Source: Saccharina japonica
Lineage: Eukaryota > Sar > Phaeophyceae > Laminariales > Laminariaceae
Assembly: GCA_008828725.1 (NCBI GenBank)
Contig: MEHQ01000128.1
Span: 1 to 64,000 of the forward strand
Direction: 5' to 3'
Length of the DNA: 64,000 nucleotides
This document shows, piece by piece, positions 10,701 through 21,522 of the stretch; position 1 is the stretch's first letter, and every line of letters begins with the position of its first letter. The notes beneath the pieces are model-generated. The model saw nothing but the letters and a program-made list of their open reading frames with translations, was not told the origin of the DNA and ran no database searches. The translations under genes were made by a program, and so were the position numbers.

Positions 10701-11130
10701 CTGTGCGGAAGAGGCGTCTGTAGATAGGGGTTGCGAAGCGAGCGGCCGTGATGAGCGAGTGAGGAGCGGCACTACTGGCGGTGCCGGTGGAGAAGGTGGC
10801 GTTTCGGCTTGCGATATGGTAGTCGATAGGCAAGGCGTTGGGGTAGAACAAGAGCAGTGTGTTCGGTTGTCGGAGGTGTGCTGCCCGGGGCAGGGGGGGT
10901 TGGTGGTCAGCGGGCAGAAGAGACCGCGGTTGGAGCTGCCGGAGGTACGCGAGGGGCATGAGCTCGTTGGAGGAGCAGGGACTCTGGCTACAGAGCACAG
11001 CACCAGTGGCGTTGATAGCATAAATGGTAGATTTCCTGGTGTAGAAGAGGAGAGTGATATTCAGGGGATTTTTGGGGGTGTCCCCTGTGAGTCGACGCAC
11101 CTCCCTGATTTAGACATGCGAGAAAGTTAG
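4847..11130 (+). CDS. five-exon gene, unknown low-complexity protein (5' end missing)
   Basis: Exons 4847-5440, 6241-6366, 7488-7772, 8770-8973 and 9556-11130 join in one open frame. Each has a clear AG acceptor and GT donor and every intron is phase 0; about 927 codons are visible. The only compact, globular-looking part spans exons 2-3 (HWAAVYIKPNSVYKRRAF onward, then EAFMAAVLNSTHVHKMTKRL), which is rich in Lys/Arg and might bind nucleic acid or protein; this is a guess. The rest is low complexity: a Pro/Gly/His-rich start, about 29 glutamines in exon 3, a His run in exon 4 and alanine tracts in exon 5. Exon 5 also holds three spaced copies of a motif of the type F(P/S)xT(T/A)CP(D/N/E)R. 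No known family was recognised. Such composition fits a nuclear regulatory protein but does not prove it. The stop is TAG at 11128-11130. Confidence 0.72.
6241..6366 (+). CDS. unknown protein, second visible exon
   Basis: The acceptor follows a long T-rich tract (TTTTTTTGTTTAG) and the donor is GAT|GTGAGC; 42 codons. It has strongly basic content (KRR, KQRKRR) with aromatic residues and no low complexity, so it is probably part of the folded core. Confidence 0.75.
7036..7205. repeat. intronic tandem repeat, about 66-bp unit, three copies
   Basis: Three degenerate copies of a unit that includes TAGTCGGCTAGT and GGCAAGGCAG lie in the intron before exon 3 of the unknown gene. A shorter repeat of GCCATTTTTGTCGCA follows at about 7370-7430. 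Confidence 0.75.
7488..7772 (+). CDS. unknown protein, third visible exon with polyglutamine
   Basis: 95 codons between CCCCGGCAG and the donor CAG|GTGAGA. It begins SISSGEPEAFMAAVLNSTHV, passes through a charged EQQKEKEKQQQEK stretch (possibly coiled coil) and then about 29 glutamines encoded by CAG/CAA at roughly 7670-7750. The mix of CAA and CAG suggests the tract is old or under selection rather than a pure slippage product. Confidence 0.74.
8770..8973 (+). CDS. unknown protein, fourth visible exon with histidine run
   Basis: 68 codons. Acceptor TACCAACCAG, donor CCGCAG|GTGGGG. It begins AAGFNVAPGVANGTHH and contains a His/Gln-rich run at about 8875-8920. Confidence 0.66.
9556..11130 (+). 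CDS. unknown protein, last exon, alanine-rich with three-fold motif
   Basis: The acceptor is TCCTCAG at 9555 and the frame stays open for 524 codons to TAG. Alanine tracts (9675-9870) are followed by Gly/Asp-rich and Glu/Ala-rich spacers. The repeated element with FPVTTCPDR, FSSTACPNR and FPATTCPER occurs near 10438, 10561 and 10675, with roughly 40 residues between copies. The opposite strand is also open in places, but only because of the GC-rich repeats. Confidence 0.72.
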   Translation, partial: VTATGASNHSPALEHPPVVMADVRAYEQAGFLAASVAPASAEAAAAAAATAAASSAAAANAASANAAAAANAAASAAATDAANTSIATANATAAASAAAAAAATTLAPAVSCASDGGVGDGIGASIRHRIGDSINAGDSCFSAGGIDNPTAGGAGFGMTSGGDQRGGGVDLPMGHLDCVAGEPAGDAGGGSAGDRHGSSIGSPPPPLQYSPFLPPPEHLAENGTAADVNGGVDAINAEEVGSAECGAVGVMDANVGQVKEAEPGPEPGAAADAVEAAAAAVAAGGGGEGVVEAIFPVTTCPDRRTEEVGGVAAATAAAEAAVATTLTGGEAVGELFSSTACPNRYAPDVVGVAAVEAVEAVGVLGGGGAVAALFPATTCPERCAEEASVDRGCEASGRDERVRSGTTGGAGGEGGVSACDMVVDRQGVGVEQEQCVRLSEVCCPGQGGLVVSGQKRPRLELPEVREGHELVGGAGTLATEHSTSGVDSINGRFPGVEEESDIQGIFGGVPCESTHLPDLDMRES

Positions 11131-12098
11131 TTAGGGCTGATGCCGTACTCAAGGGAGTGGGGGCGGGAATTCTAGTGCCTTTCGCCCGTGCTTGGCAGCT
11201 CTTCTTGGTTAGAATTGGCAGCGAAGAAGCTACGAGACGCAGTTTGACCCCTTGACTGACCTCTCCTGCACTAGTATATATGTATATGTGCGAAGATAGA
11301 CCTTTACGCCCCACAAGACCGGTCTCCCGTCAGTTTTTACTGACTGGCGTTAACGTAACGCAAACGAGACGCGCCTCCGCTTAACACCGCTGTCCGCCAG
11401 TGGGGATACAGACGGCGTTACGGAACGGGGGGGGCGGGGTGAAAAAACATCCCGAGCATGGAAGATAAGCGTATAGTTAGTATAGGACAACAATCACACA
11501 GTAGAGTACTGCTGTGCGAAGTATAAAGTGTTGAAGATGATTACGAACTGATAGCTATTTCTGCTGTACGAAGTATATAGTGTCGAAGCTGTCACTGAAC
11601 TGATACGAATTGTATGTTTTTAATAGGTGTACAACCATGGAGGCAAGTTTGACTTAGACGTTTGCGTGCAACGCGATAGATAGTAAAACTCTTGAAGAGG
11701 AGCACCATGAAGAGAGGCATCATGAAGGATCGGAGGCATGCACCGACCGGTGTCCATCGACAAGCTGTAAACCCATGCCTTTCAAAATGTACATGCATTG
11801 GCCCAACCGTTTACGCGTGGGTGTGACTCTTCGGGGTGTGTGCTCGGAGGCTCGAAGGGCGCAGACGCTACGCACAATGTTCGTTAGTTATCAACCATAT
11901 TTATTGCCGTGCTGCTACCTATGTTAAATTGTGATGGTGTTCGACCGGCGATGATCTATGCAAGTACCATCGACGAGGAAGGGCGTTGTTGAACCCGGGA
12001 ATGGAAGGTTACTGCTGCTGTCGTAGCTTTGACTCTAGACTTCGCAGTCACTCGTAGGTAACGGTATTGATAACTACCAGGTAACCTGTTATACACCG
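11131..12098. other. intergenic, no gene seen
   Basis: No supported coding region downstream of the stop at 11130. Short words such as GTGCGAAGTATA are repeated near 11515 and 11567. A 3' untranslated region of the preceding gene is expected here, but its end cannot be placed. Confidence 0.4.
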
Positions 12099-12274
12099 TA
12101 CAGGATACCTAATAAGAAACCGGAAATCTGGCGCATCAGGCTGAATTTCTTGTTTTGAGAATGAGTGCGTTCTACACTAATTCCAGTGCGAAGACTCCCG
12201 AATTTATGATTTCCTTTTTGACCTCAAGCCTTCCTCGTTCATTGCTCGCTTTCTTTTTTTTATGTGTCCTGTAC
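12099..12274. mobile_element. MITE-like element, copy 1 of 4
   Basis: It begins GTACAGGATACCTAATAAGA and ends with the inverted form ATGTGTCCTGTAC. The interior shares the order of motifs with copies 2 and 3 (ATTTCTT...TTCTACA...AATT...GACTCCCGAAT). There is no coding capacity. Confidence 0.68.
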
Positions 12275-14492
12275 TACTGCTGTGTGTTGTTATGGAAGAA
12301 ACACCTGGTATTGTGTGGCGGGCGAGTATCATGAATGCACTTGAGTAATTTGATCGGACAGGCAAATGGACGGACGAACACACAAGACCGGTCGGCAAAA
12401 GAGACGCCACAGCAGTACGAGTAGCAGTTAGGCCGTATCTATATACGTATTTCAGTATGCAACCATCCGAGCACCATCACCAAACAACCCTAAGCAATAG
12501 GAAAATAGGGAAAAGCAGGCCAATGCCATTTATCGGCGCTGCAGGACAGTACAAGCTCATGTAGCGCCTAATTCCTGAGTTGGTTCTGTACTAAATGCAT
12601 CAGATCCTTACAACCTCTCAAAAGAAAGGCAGGCACATGAACTACTGCCTGTACGGTAGCTGATCTACATGATCCATCTGTGGATGATCTGTCTGATGTG
12701 CCTGTCTTGATGTCTGCTGTTTGTCGACCATGCAAACCCGTCGTAGTTCGCGCGATCGAAGTATCCCACTGAGCTTGCAAAAATGAGTTTCGATAAAATC
12801 CTCGATCTTGTGTGTGCGTGTGTGTGTGTGTGTGTGTTTTTTTCCTATACGAATATGTATTGATTATGTTATATGGTCTAGGATACAAAATGAGATTAAG
12901 CTTATACTACGGGCCCCCACCCTGCAACATTGTATTACAACAGTTACAGTAGATCATAACAACATATCGAGGGAATACGTAGAGATCTGCCTTGAAAGAT
13001 TTACGTGCTGCATAGATCATGAAATAATAAATGAGAATCGGTGCTCTATCATGTGTCCGAGCATCGGTAAAACGTAAGAGTAGCTTGTGGAACATTTTGA
13101 CATGCTCGGGACGAGGAGAAACTTCGCGGAAAATTCTCTGAAAATTTTACAGGAGGGTTGAATTTTTATTTTTGAGGGAAGGATTTATTACTTAAAAATA
13201 CAGAGTACGACGTACGTATGTAGTTGAGCAGTTGAGCACCAGGCAGGGGAGACGGGAGACGCGTCGTACGACCAGCAGGTGGAAGATGTGAACGCACAGA
13301 CAGCTCGAAAATGTCTACTTTGTGAAAATCCTGCCTCTCAAAACTCAAAATCGCGAGAGCACGAGAGCACACAGCAACAGCGACAACAGTGTGTATACCC
13401 TGGTCAGCATGTGGCCTGGCGCTTTGTGTCTGTGGGTTCTGGTCTTCGCTTCCGCCGAGGTGAGCTTGCTGGGTAGCACATGCCGTGTCGCACTGCTGCT
13501 GCTGCTGCTGCCGCAACAAGGACGACCTGCGTTTTGTTTCGTCCCCCATTTTCTGTGTGATGATACCCTATCAAACACGAAGAGAAGACTCCAAACATCG
13601 CAATACGCACACACACCCTGACGAGCCTCGAAGCCGAGTTTTTTTACAGCGGGGACAGCAGTGCAAACGTGAACCGTTGCCGTTGTGTGTGTGACGTTGT
13701 CACCTTGTCTTGGACGTAATCGGCTCGGGGAAGCATTTACCAGGGGGTGTTGTGTTGCTCGTTGTTCGCGGTGTCTACTGCATGACCAAGACTTCTTGGC
13801 TCGTACTCGTACGCATCATAATGTACGAAAATATAAGAACCACTTTATCATTAATATAATATACAAAAAGTTCTTACATTTCCAGACAAAGTGCTCACGA
13901 GTAGCTCTCTGTTTGAAACATTTTGGTCCAAGTTTGAAAGTTTGTTGTGGTTAACGAGTCTTGATCTTCTTTGCTCGGGGCTGAGAGTAGGCGACAAGCT
14001 CGCCCTCTCCTCCAGTTGGAGACACTCTCCACCACCTTTGATACGGCTGGTGACTTGTCATCCTGTCAGCCAGACATTCCAAAATACACAGCCGTACTCG
14101 TAAACACTGATGTCGGATGTCTACAGCAGTGATGGTACAGGCCATAGTACTGCAGAAGTTGTGCCGCGTTTTTGGGCGAGGGCAGGATATGGGCAATGGG
14201 CAGTGATCACAGCAGTAGTGGGTGCATGGGTACACGGCGATGCCAACTGACGTGGACACAGCACACCAGCCCACAGAAGAAATGCTCTGCTTCTGTAGCC
14301 CCATAGTGTGTTGATGCGTTGATGTTGTTGATGACCTCACGTTTATAGGGGATTGCTATCATTGGCACCAAATGCCATAATCTGCAGGGCACAGGGAGTC
14401 CAATTGAATACGTACGAGTGTGTATGCGTATGATACGAACAGCAATTCACATGTTCACGTTTCACATGTGTACTTGTAACTGGCTGTAGTTT
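12275..14492. other. intergenic, no gene seen
   Basis: A (GT)n run lies at about 12808-12838 and a CTG/CAG run at 13493-13512. Open frames here are short and have no domain-like composition. Confidence 0.4.
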
Positions 14493-14665
14493 GTACAGGA
14501 CACCTTCAGTAATACGAAACAGGAAGTCTGGTCCAGGCTGGATTTCTTATTCGAGAGAAAATGCTTTCTACACCAATTTCACGATAACGACTCCCGAATC
14601 TCTTATCCTCCTCGAAATATCAGCCTGGCTTTCTTATTAGCCTGTTTCTTATTCATGTATTATGT
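14493..14665. mobile_element. MITE-like element, copy 2 of 4
   Basis: The left end is GTACAGGACACCTTCAGTAA, followed by an AAACAGG word. The right end has CCTGTTTCTTATT but the terminal bases have decayed. The interior aligns with copies 1 and 3. Confidence 0.7.
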
Positions 14666-14950
14666 AGTTGTCTTTTGCTACTGCTGTAGTATACGCGACA
14701 CAGGTATCATATAATAAGAAAACCAAACCTCACCAAACCGCCGTGTCGGGATATGCCTGGAATGTACCGGGTAACACGCCAAGATAGCACACGCCCCCTC
14801 AGACATCTCTGTTTCTCGACAGCGGATACAGACAGTACGTTTTTACAGTGCACAGTAGCAGTGCAGAGTTCAAACGGCGAGCGATGGGTCTGTGGAGGTG
14901 GACGGAGATATTTCCAACAGCCACCATTTTTGTCGTAGCAGGGTACAGCA

Positions 14951-15129
14951 GTACCCAGGACGCCTATTTAATAGTGAGAAACAGAAAAGCTGGCCCAGGC
15001 TAGATTTCTTAGTAGAGGTAGAGTACTTTCTACAATAATTTCAAGACAAAGGCTCTCGAATTTCTTATTTTCCTCCAAACATCAGCTTGTTTTTCTCACC
15101 AGCCTGTTTCTTATGAAGTGTCCTGTACT
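14951..15129. mobile_element. MITE-like element, copy 3 of 4
   Basis: The left end GTACCCAGGACGCCTATTTA and the right end CTTATGAAGTGTCCTGTAC are inverted forms of one another with a few changes. Subterminal AAGCTGGCCCAGGCT matches, inverted, the subterminal part of copy 4. Confidence 0.75.
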
Positions 15130-15163
15130 GTATAGTGTACAGAATATTGATACAGAGGTCGTA

Positions 15164-15386
15164 GTACAGGGCACTTATTCGAGTACACACGCACGTAGAA
15201 CAAGAAACAGTCTAGGTAGGAGTACTCGTACGTACCGGCAATAAGAAAGCCAGGTCGATATTTAGAGGGAAATAAGAACTTCGAGATTCGTTATCTTGAA
15301 ATTACTGTATAAATCACCCTCTCTCAAACAAGAAATCCAGCCTGGGCCAGCTTTCCTGTTTCTTATTATTAATAGGTGTCCTGTAC
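15164..15386. mobile_element. MITE-like element, copy 4 of 4, inverted
   Basis: It starts GTACAGGGCACTTATT and ends with TAATAGGTGTCCTGTAC, preceded by AGCCTGGGCCAGCTTTCCTG. Relative to copies 2 and 3 it is in opposite orientation. A central insertion makes it longer. Confidence 0.72.
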
Positions 15387-16320
15387 TATCTGTATACCAG
15401 GTACCGGTATGATCATACGGTGGTACTGGTTACAGTGTTAATCATGCCAGTTCCACATGGTTCCACGAGCCATTTTTGTGAGAATTCGGCTAACGTGAGC
15501 CTGGCTTTTTGAGTACCGGTACGACGTAGTCGCGCCCTCCCAGATCAGAGGTCCCAGGACGAGCGTGCGAACGTGCTAACCACCGACCACAGGACCGAAG
15601 AGGCCATCCCTCTGTCACGGGAACGGGAGCCCGTTTGCTCCCCTACGGTCAAGATGTACGGCCTGCTGGCTGGCTGCCCGTCAAGCGTTAAGGCACCTCA
15701 TGCTATGAGTTATGAATACAATGCAGCAGTAGTAGTGGGCGACATGAATAAGGCGACACGAGTAAGGCGACCACTCGAAATAAGGCGGGTCAAAGTCGGC
15801 TGAAACGACTGAAACCCTCAATAGGGCGTGTGCCGCCTAACCCCGGGTCCTATATACTATTTAATTCCAGCTAGGCGTTAAACGCCTATATAGGGCGTGT
15901 GCCGCCCTGCATAGACCCCGGGGCCTATAAGGCGCTATACGCCCTATTCACGGCCCTTTCCTGCCTCCACATCCCTGTGAAATCTCGCTGTTCTGCTGCT
16001 CGCTCTGAGAGAGAGATACACACCCGGGTCCCCTGCTGTTCCTGCGAGAGAGACCATCAGAGCAGCTGAGACTTGGGCGACCTGTAGGACAGTAGAGGAC
16101 CAGCAAGATGGTGTCGAGGCCATGCGACTTAATGCCGTAGACGACATGAGAGCGGCACGCACGTAAAGGAGGTACACGTTGACGAGAAGGAGGAAAGCGA
16201 TTATGGTGTATACAAAAGTCCGCGGGGCCGCCCCCCCCCGCCCAACATTGAACCTTCGCCTCAATTCGTGTCACTGAAAAGGGCGGCGGGAGCCTGCGGC
16301 AATGGCGATGCTGCTTTCTA
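15387..16320. other. intergenic, no gene seen
   Basis: A word containing AGGGCGTGTGCCGCC recurs at about 15823 and 15893, together with TATAGG...CGCCTATA inverted motifs. No coding region was supported. Confidence 0.4.
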
Positions 16321-17030
16321 TCTGCAGAAGGCCAGGATGGCGTTCAATTTTTTTTTTTTTCACTTTTTCGTGATTTTTTTTTTACTTTGGCAGAAGTAAA
16401 TTTTACTTCCACGAAAGTTTTTTTTACTTCCATGAAAGTAAAATTTACTTCCACGGATTTTTTTTTTACGTTCATGGGAGTAAAATAGAGCAAAATTTAA
16501 TCCCATGCGAATAAATTGGATTTTACTTTCAAGGAAGATTTTACTTCCACGGATTTTTTTTTACTTTCATGGAAGTAGAATAGAGTAAAACTTCCATGTG
16601 ATTAAATTGGAAGTAAAATATAATTTTACTTCCATGAAAGAAGTACGTAACACATGGAAGCGAGAACATGAATTCACCCAGTGCTCCCAGTTGGTACATC
16701 GTCCCACCCAAAGTGGGCCCATCCCGACTACCAAAACGTGGACCAATTACAAACGGGACAGTAAAAGCCGTGTAGCGCGCAGCGCGGAACCACAATAGAC
16801 CTGTCTATTAATAGTTGCTCAAGGCCCTCTTCAAATGAAAACTTACACAGAAGAATGGAAGTGTTTTCACTTCCTCCATGGAAGTAAATACGGTTTACTT
16901 CCATGAACGTTTCCGCACAATAAGTCAATTTACTTCCTGCGTGGTTTTTGTTTTACCTGTGATGGAAGTATAACTTAGTTTACTTTCATGGAAGTAAAGA
17001 TTTACTTCCATGGAAGGAAGTAAACGATTA
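16321..17030. repeat. palindromic minisatellite, ACTTCCATGGAAGT type
   Basis: Many copies of TTTACTTCCATGGAAGTAAA or near forms are spread over about 700 bp, mixed with T runs. Each unit is itself a palindrome, so the array reads the same on both strands and single strands could fold into many small hairpins. A non-repetitive patch (16650-16840) interrupts it. Confidence 0.82.
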
Positions 17031-17461
17031 ACAATTCATGTGGTAGACCCTCCAGTCAGCACGGTACTCTGTAGGACGTACAGTCCATGCGGATGAGGAA
17101 TTCCAAAAATCTCCAGCATCACAGTCAGGACACTTTTTACGAAATATTAGTATTAATAGAGGTGAGATCTTAGTTCTGACACAAAAAAAAACACTCATGT
17201 TACGGCCCTCTCTCTCCTCGCGAAGGTGATCGCGGAGACGTTTTTTTCTTTTGGTTCTTTGACTTTTTACGACCAACAAACCCGAAAACCCGGATTCCAA
17301 TGGCATCACACTTTTTCAGAAGCTATGCTTGAGGGCGTATTTCGACAGGTTTTATGATTTGCCACATGCTTTGATTGTTGATTTGCTCGTATTGTGTTTT
17401 TTTTTTTCTTTTTTCCTTTTCGTTTTTTCTCTTTTTTCTTTTCTTTTTTTCCCCCTCTTTT

Positions 17462-17672
17462 ATGCACCTGGATTGCTAGCAGGGTAGGTCTTGCCTGTCG
17501 TATATGTCATTGCATTGTCTACTCTGCTTACTGCACTGAGCGTAGTATCTCTGTGTCGCAGTTTTGTGACCACAGAACTGGTACCTTTTTGGGATGAAGA
17601 ATCGGCACGGACACTGGGTGTGCTGGATGTCGACGGGTAGAAAGGAAGGTTTAATGTGAAGAACACACACAT
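17462..17672 (-). repeat. dispersed repeat family, copy on minus strand
   Basis: The reverse complement matches 41775-41990 over about 200 bp (shared words include TTCACATTAAACC, CAGCACACCCAGTG and GCAGACAATGCAATG). A partial third copy lies at 52303-52400. Function unknown; possibly a non-autonomous transposon. Confidence 0.75.
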
Positions 17673-18948
17673 GCAACATACCATTTTTTCCGTTTGAAAA
17701 ACAAGAAAAACGCTTTTGACGAGGGAAAAGGCCAAAAACCGTGTGTCTGGGGCATCACACGCAATCCAATCGCAATCGGACGGGAAACCCACCCAGTCAA
17801 CCTAAAAAAATCGGGCGAAAAACGATATCTCTCGAAATTCTACTGGTGCACTCGTACTGTTAATAGTACGGGGTAGGCTTTCGTTTTTGAAGTAATTTGT
17901 CATTTTGAATGTTCTCAAGAGGGCTCAGAAGTACGTCATATGATATGATATGATAGTATATTATTTGATAGTATCATATGTATCATACCCCCACACTGAG
18001 CGGGCGATCCGGATGTTCCGGAGATCCGGAAACAATCTGACGTCAGTTGACTTTTCGTCAACGGCGCTGATATATCTATTACAGCAATAATAAATAGCAG
18101 TAGTGGGGGGCAGGGCGTAAAATAGGAGTCCGCCTCGTGGAGGGCCCCCGGAGGGCCGCCGGAGGCCGTTTTTTTACCATTTATGCTCGATTTATGCGTC
18201 AAAATACTCAAAATGTGCGTCTAACCCACTCGGTTTAGCTGTTTGGGGCCTGCTTGGCCCTCAAGCAGAGGAAACCAGCCCCAAATAGAGCATCTAAGAC
18301 GAACTCAACACAAAAAAAACTCCAAACAATTATCGCCTGCGGCGAAAAGCACGCCAAAAACATTTTCCGGCGAAAAAGCACCCGCATATTTTTTTTCGCC
18401 TATATACGGCGAAAAAAGGTGCGGCACAGAAAAAGTGTGGTACGGCAAGCCGCACCATGCCGCCCGTACGTACGTGGTGGAAAAAACGGGATTTACCGCA
18501 AGAAGGTGCGCCAGCGCAACATTTCACCACCAAAGTTACGCCCTGGTACAGATCCAACTCAGGAAGTATACGTATATATGCGCTATCATACGTCGTACGA
18601 TAACATATATCATGACATCATGACATCATGACATACATATTATGCATGCAGATTATACGGGCCGCACCGTGCAACATGAGCTATATCAAGGCTATATTAC
18701 TATTACATCACGCATGCATACATGTACCACAGGTACAGGCAGTAGTGTAGTACAACAACGTAACGCGGGAATAGAAGGCCGTATACGAGTGCACCGATAT
18801 TTTGACCGCTTTCTATGGAGTGGCCGCCTTCTACATTAAATACATGATGGCGGGTTTTTGACCACTTTATATTGACCGCCCGCCTTATTCGTGCTACGTA
18901 TCATACTTCATACCTCATACGAGCTGGTTCCAGCGACAGCCAGAACTT

Positions 18949-19262
18949 TATCCCTTCGCAACTTTGCGCCTTGGTTTTTGAGAGTTGGAAAACGAAACTT
19001 GGCAGGGTTGTGCGTCACAACACGAAGAAAAACTCACGACTGGACTTTTTTTTTTTTTCCTTTTTTTCGTTCTCTAGGTACACTCTTCCATATTTTCTGA
19101 ATTTTTCGGCAACTTTGACCATTCCTCATGCACTAGTTTTTTTTTTTTTTTTAAAGTCCAGTCGTCAGTTGTTGTGTATTGTTGTTGCGCACAACCTTTG
19201 CCAAATTTCGTGTTTCAACTCTCAAAAACCAAGGCGCAAAATCAATTTCCCGGAAGGGTAAA
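18949..19262. mobile_element. fold-back element, arms of about 90-100 bp
   Basis: The left arm (about 18949-19050, with TTTGCGCCTTGGTTTTTGAG at 18963) has its reverse complement as the right arm (about 19152-19262, with CTCAAAAACCAAGGCGCAAA at 19221-19240). The arms are imperfect and the spacer of about 100 bp is T-rich. No coding capacity. It resembles a fold-back or MITE-type element, and its transcript would form a long hairpin. Confidence 0.8.
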
Positions 19263-20479
19263 TATTCCTCTAAGGTGCCAAAATTGCTCCATACATTGTT
19301 CTAGTACTTTAGCAGGCGTTTATTATAACACACTTCTACGGATCGTATAACAAAACAAGGGTCATTGACGGCTTCCCCTTGTTGATGCGATCATACCAAC
19401 ACGTCTAGCGTGTACTTATTCCACGTATTGGCCGAATTATGGCCGAGAGAAAAATCATATGGATTTTAGTGTTGACGCCTTAAATCCCTATACAACAACG
19501 CCTCCGCAAGAAATACGAACAATTCCCATATCTCACGAACTATAGCTCGGACGCCAAAACCAGCTTCACCGATGTGTTCGCCTTGTTGATGCGGTCACGT
19601 GGGTATGCTTTGTGTTGCGAGTTTCAGTGTATTCATTGTTTTATTGCCCGAAGGTGGAATGTTACGCTTTATCGTGGAACCAGCTCGTACAGGTCCCACT
19701 ACCCCGTGGTATTATATGTACTGCTGTATAAAGAAGCATGTAGATATGTACGGTATACTATACTCGTATAGTGCAAGGAGAATTTGACCGCCTTCCATCA
19801 AGTGGCCGCCTGATTCCTTCCATGATCCATGATGACGGTAGGTTTTTGTAACCCTAAGTATGCGTTATATGGATCAGCCGCCTTATTCGTGTTGCCTTAT
19901 ACAGGCCCCACCACTCTGTCCTGTACCAGTATAAGGAAGCATGTAGATATGATATATTGCACATACCAGTATCTTATACGAAGAGATAACGACAGCCGCC
20001 GACGTCAAGTCAACTATTATACCACCCTGTCCCTAATTATAAGCACATTTTGTACATTAATAGGTATACCTATTTTTGGCTAATGCCCTTCATATTAAAT
20101 GAAAACGGTTTTTATATTTCGGGACAGAGTGGTATTATACATACCAGCAGGTATTTAATAACTGAACGTTTCGGTTTTTCCGCCGATCGGCCGCAACAAA
20201 AGCAACAAAAGCAACACCAACCACCAACCACCAGATAGATATCCGATGACTATGTTCGTACCGGTAGCAAATTGGGTTGACTGGACTTCACGGCTTCGAG
20301 TACTACTGCTGCTGCAGTTATATACCCTCAGGTACCAGGGTATTATTATCACTATTAATAGTTAGATTAGTTGGATTAGTTGGGTGTGGCGGAGCAATCC
20401 AACTATTAATAGTAGAAGAGCAGTAGGTGGCCTTCTTTACGGGGCGAAGGAGTAGTCCAACTATGAATAGTATTATAGA
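19263..20479. other. intergenic, no gene seen
   Basis: It contains degenerate repeats with the word GAAGCATGTAGATATG (about 19733 and 19936) and GACCGCC...GGCCGCC motifs also found near 18795-18890. No coding region was supported. Confidence 0.4.
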
Positions 20480-21040
20480 GGAAGCAGTAGGTATAGGTAT
20501 AGCCCCTTTTTAAGGGACCCCGCGATATGGGAAAGCGCTTATATAAGGGACCTCAATCTTCTGCGCACCGTTTCAGCCCACTATCATAGGTACTGATTAT
20601 AAGGAGCCGGTGCCAACTCTGATAAAGAGACGTCGGTACCCTATATAAGGGACCCCCAACCCAGAACGCACTATTAACCTGTTAATACTATTAATAGTGT
20701 AGCGTCCCTTAAAATCAATCGCAAACTAATACGCCCTTCAGCTAGTGAATAAGACGTAGGCTCGCACATAACGACAAAAGACTATGATAACTTTGGTGTC
20801 ATCAACACTACAGTACTAACAGTCTACGAGCAGCGTGAGCGCCTATGATAGCAGTACGGGTAGGATCATGTTGCTTACGCCCCGTGCCGTGCGACTCCTT
20901 GCATGGCCACCGTTGTAACTCGGGCACCAATCAACCATTGTATAATATAATATCTTCCCCCAATCAGATAGCAGTGGCCGTTATCACTACTGCTGCTGTA
21001 ACCGCCACTTTTTATCGGCAGTTTTCTCCTCTTAAGGCCC
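20480..21040. repeat. composite dispersed repeat, copy 1
   Basis: A stretch with several AAGGGACC words near TATA (20500-20700) is followed by a unit (about 20770-21040) sharing CGTGAGCGCCTAT, ACTCCTTGCAT and GCAGTGGCCGTTA with 38765-39008. The same pair, minisatellite plus unit, recurs at 38.5-39.0 kb, so they move or spread together. Confidence 0.7.
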
Positions 21041-21109
21041 AAGACGCTTACGCTAACGTTTTTACAAATCCGCCGGGGGACATAAAACTAAAAGTAAAGA
21101 ATCCAGCTT

Positions 21110-21290
21110 TTTACAGTATCTGACTGGCGCTTGGTGCAAGCAATGCCTTCCTGGTTCGTTGCAAACCTGACGTGCTCCGTTCGGGCATTGCAGGGATGCG
21201 AGGGTCTATGATCATACGACTACGGGGATGCATAAGACGAATACCCTCCCCCGCGCCCCTCACGGCCATGCATGACATGTATACCCCCCC
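21110..21290 (-). repeat. dispersed repeat family (CATGCATGACATGAGTAC type), partial copy
   Basis: The reverse complement shares with 33106-33385 the words for the start (GTCATGCATGGCCGTAGTCG-like), CATCCCTACAATGCC and the region around AGCACGTC. A CAG repeat lies further downstream at 21497-21520. Confidence 0.65.
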
Positions 21291-21486
21291 TCCGCGCCTT
21301 CTCCCTCCCTCCCCCCCCCTCCCCCCCTGCCCCCAACCCCCGCCCTTTCTCCTTCGCCTTCCCAAGAACATCCAGGTGGCGGCTTCCTCGCCTGTCCCCT
21401 CTTTTGCAACACGCCCACCATCTTCAACTTCAAGATCGACACCAACTTCAACATTGAGATATCTAACTTCAACTTCAACTCCAAGT

Positions 21487-21522
<36 letters not shown>

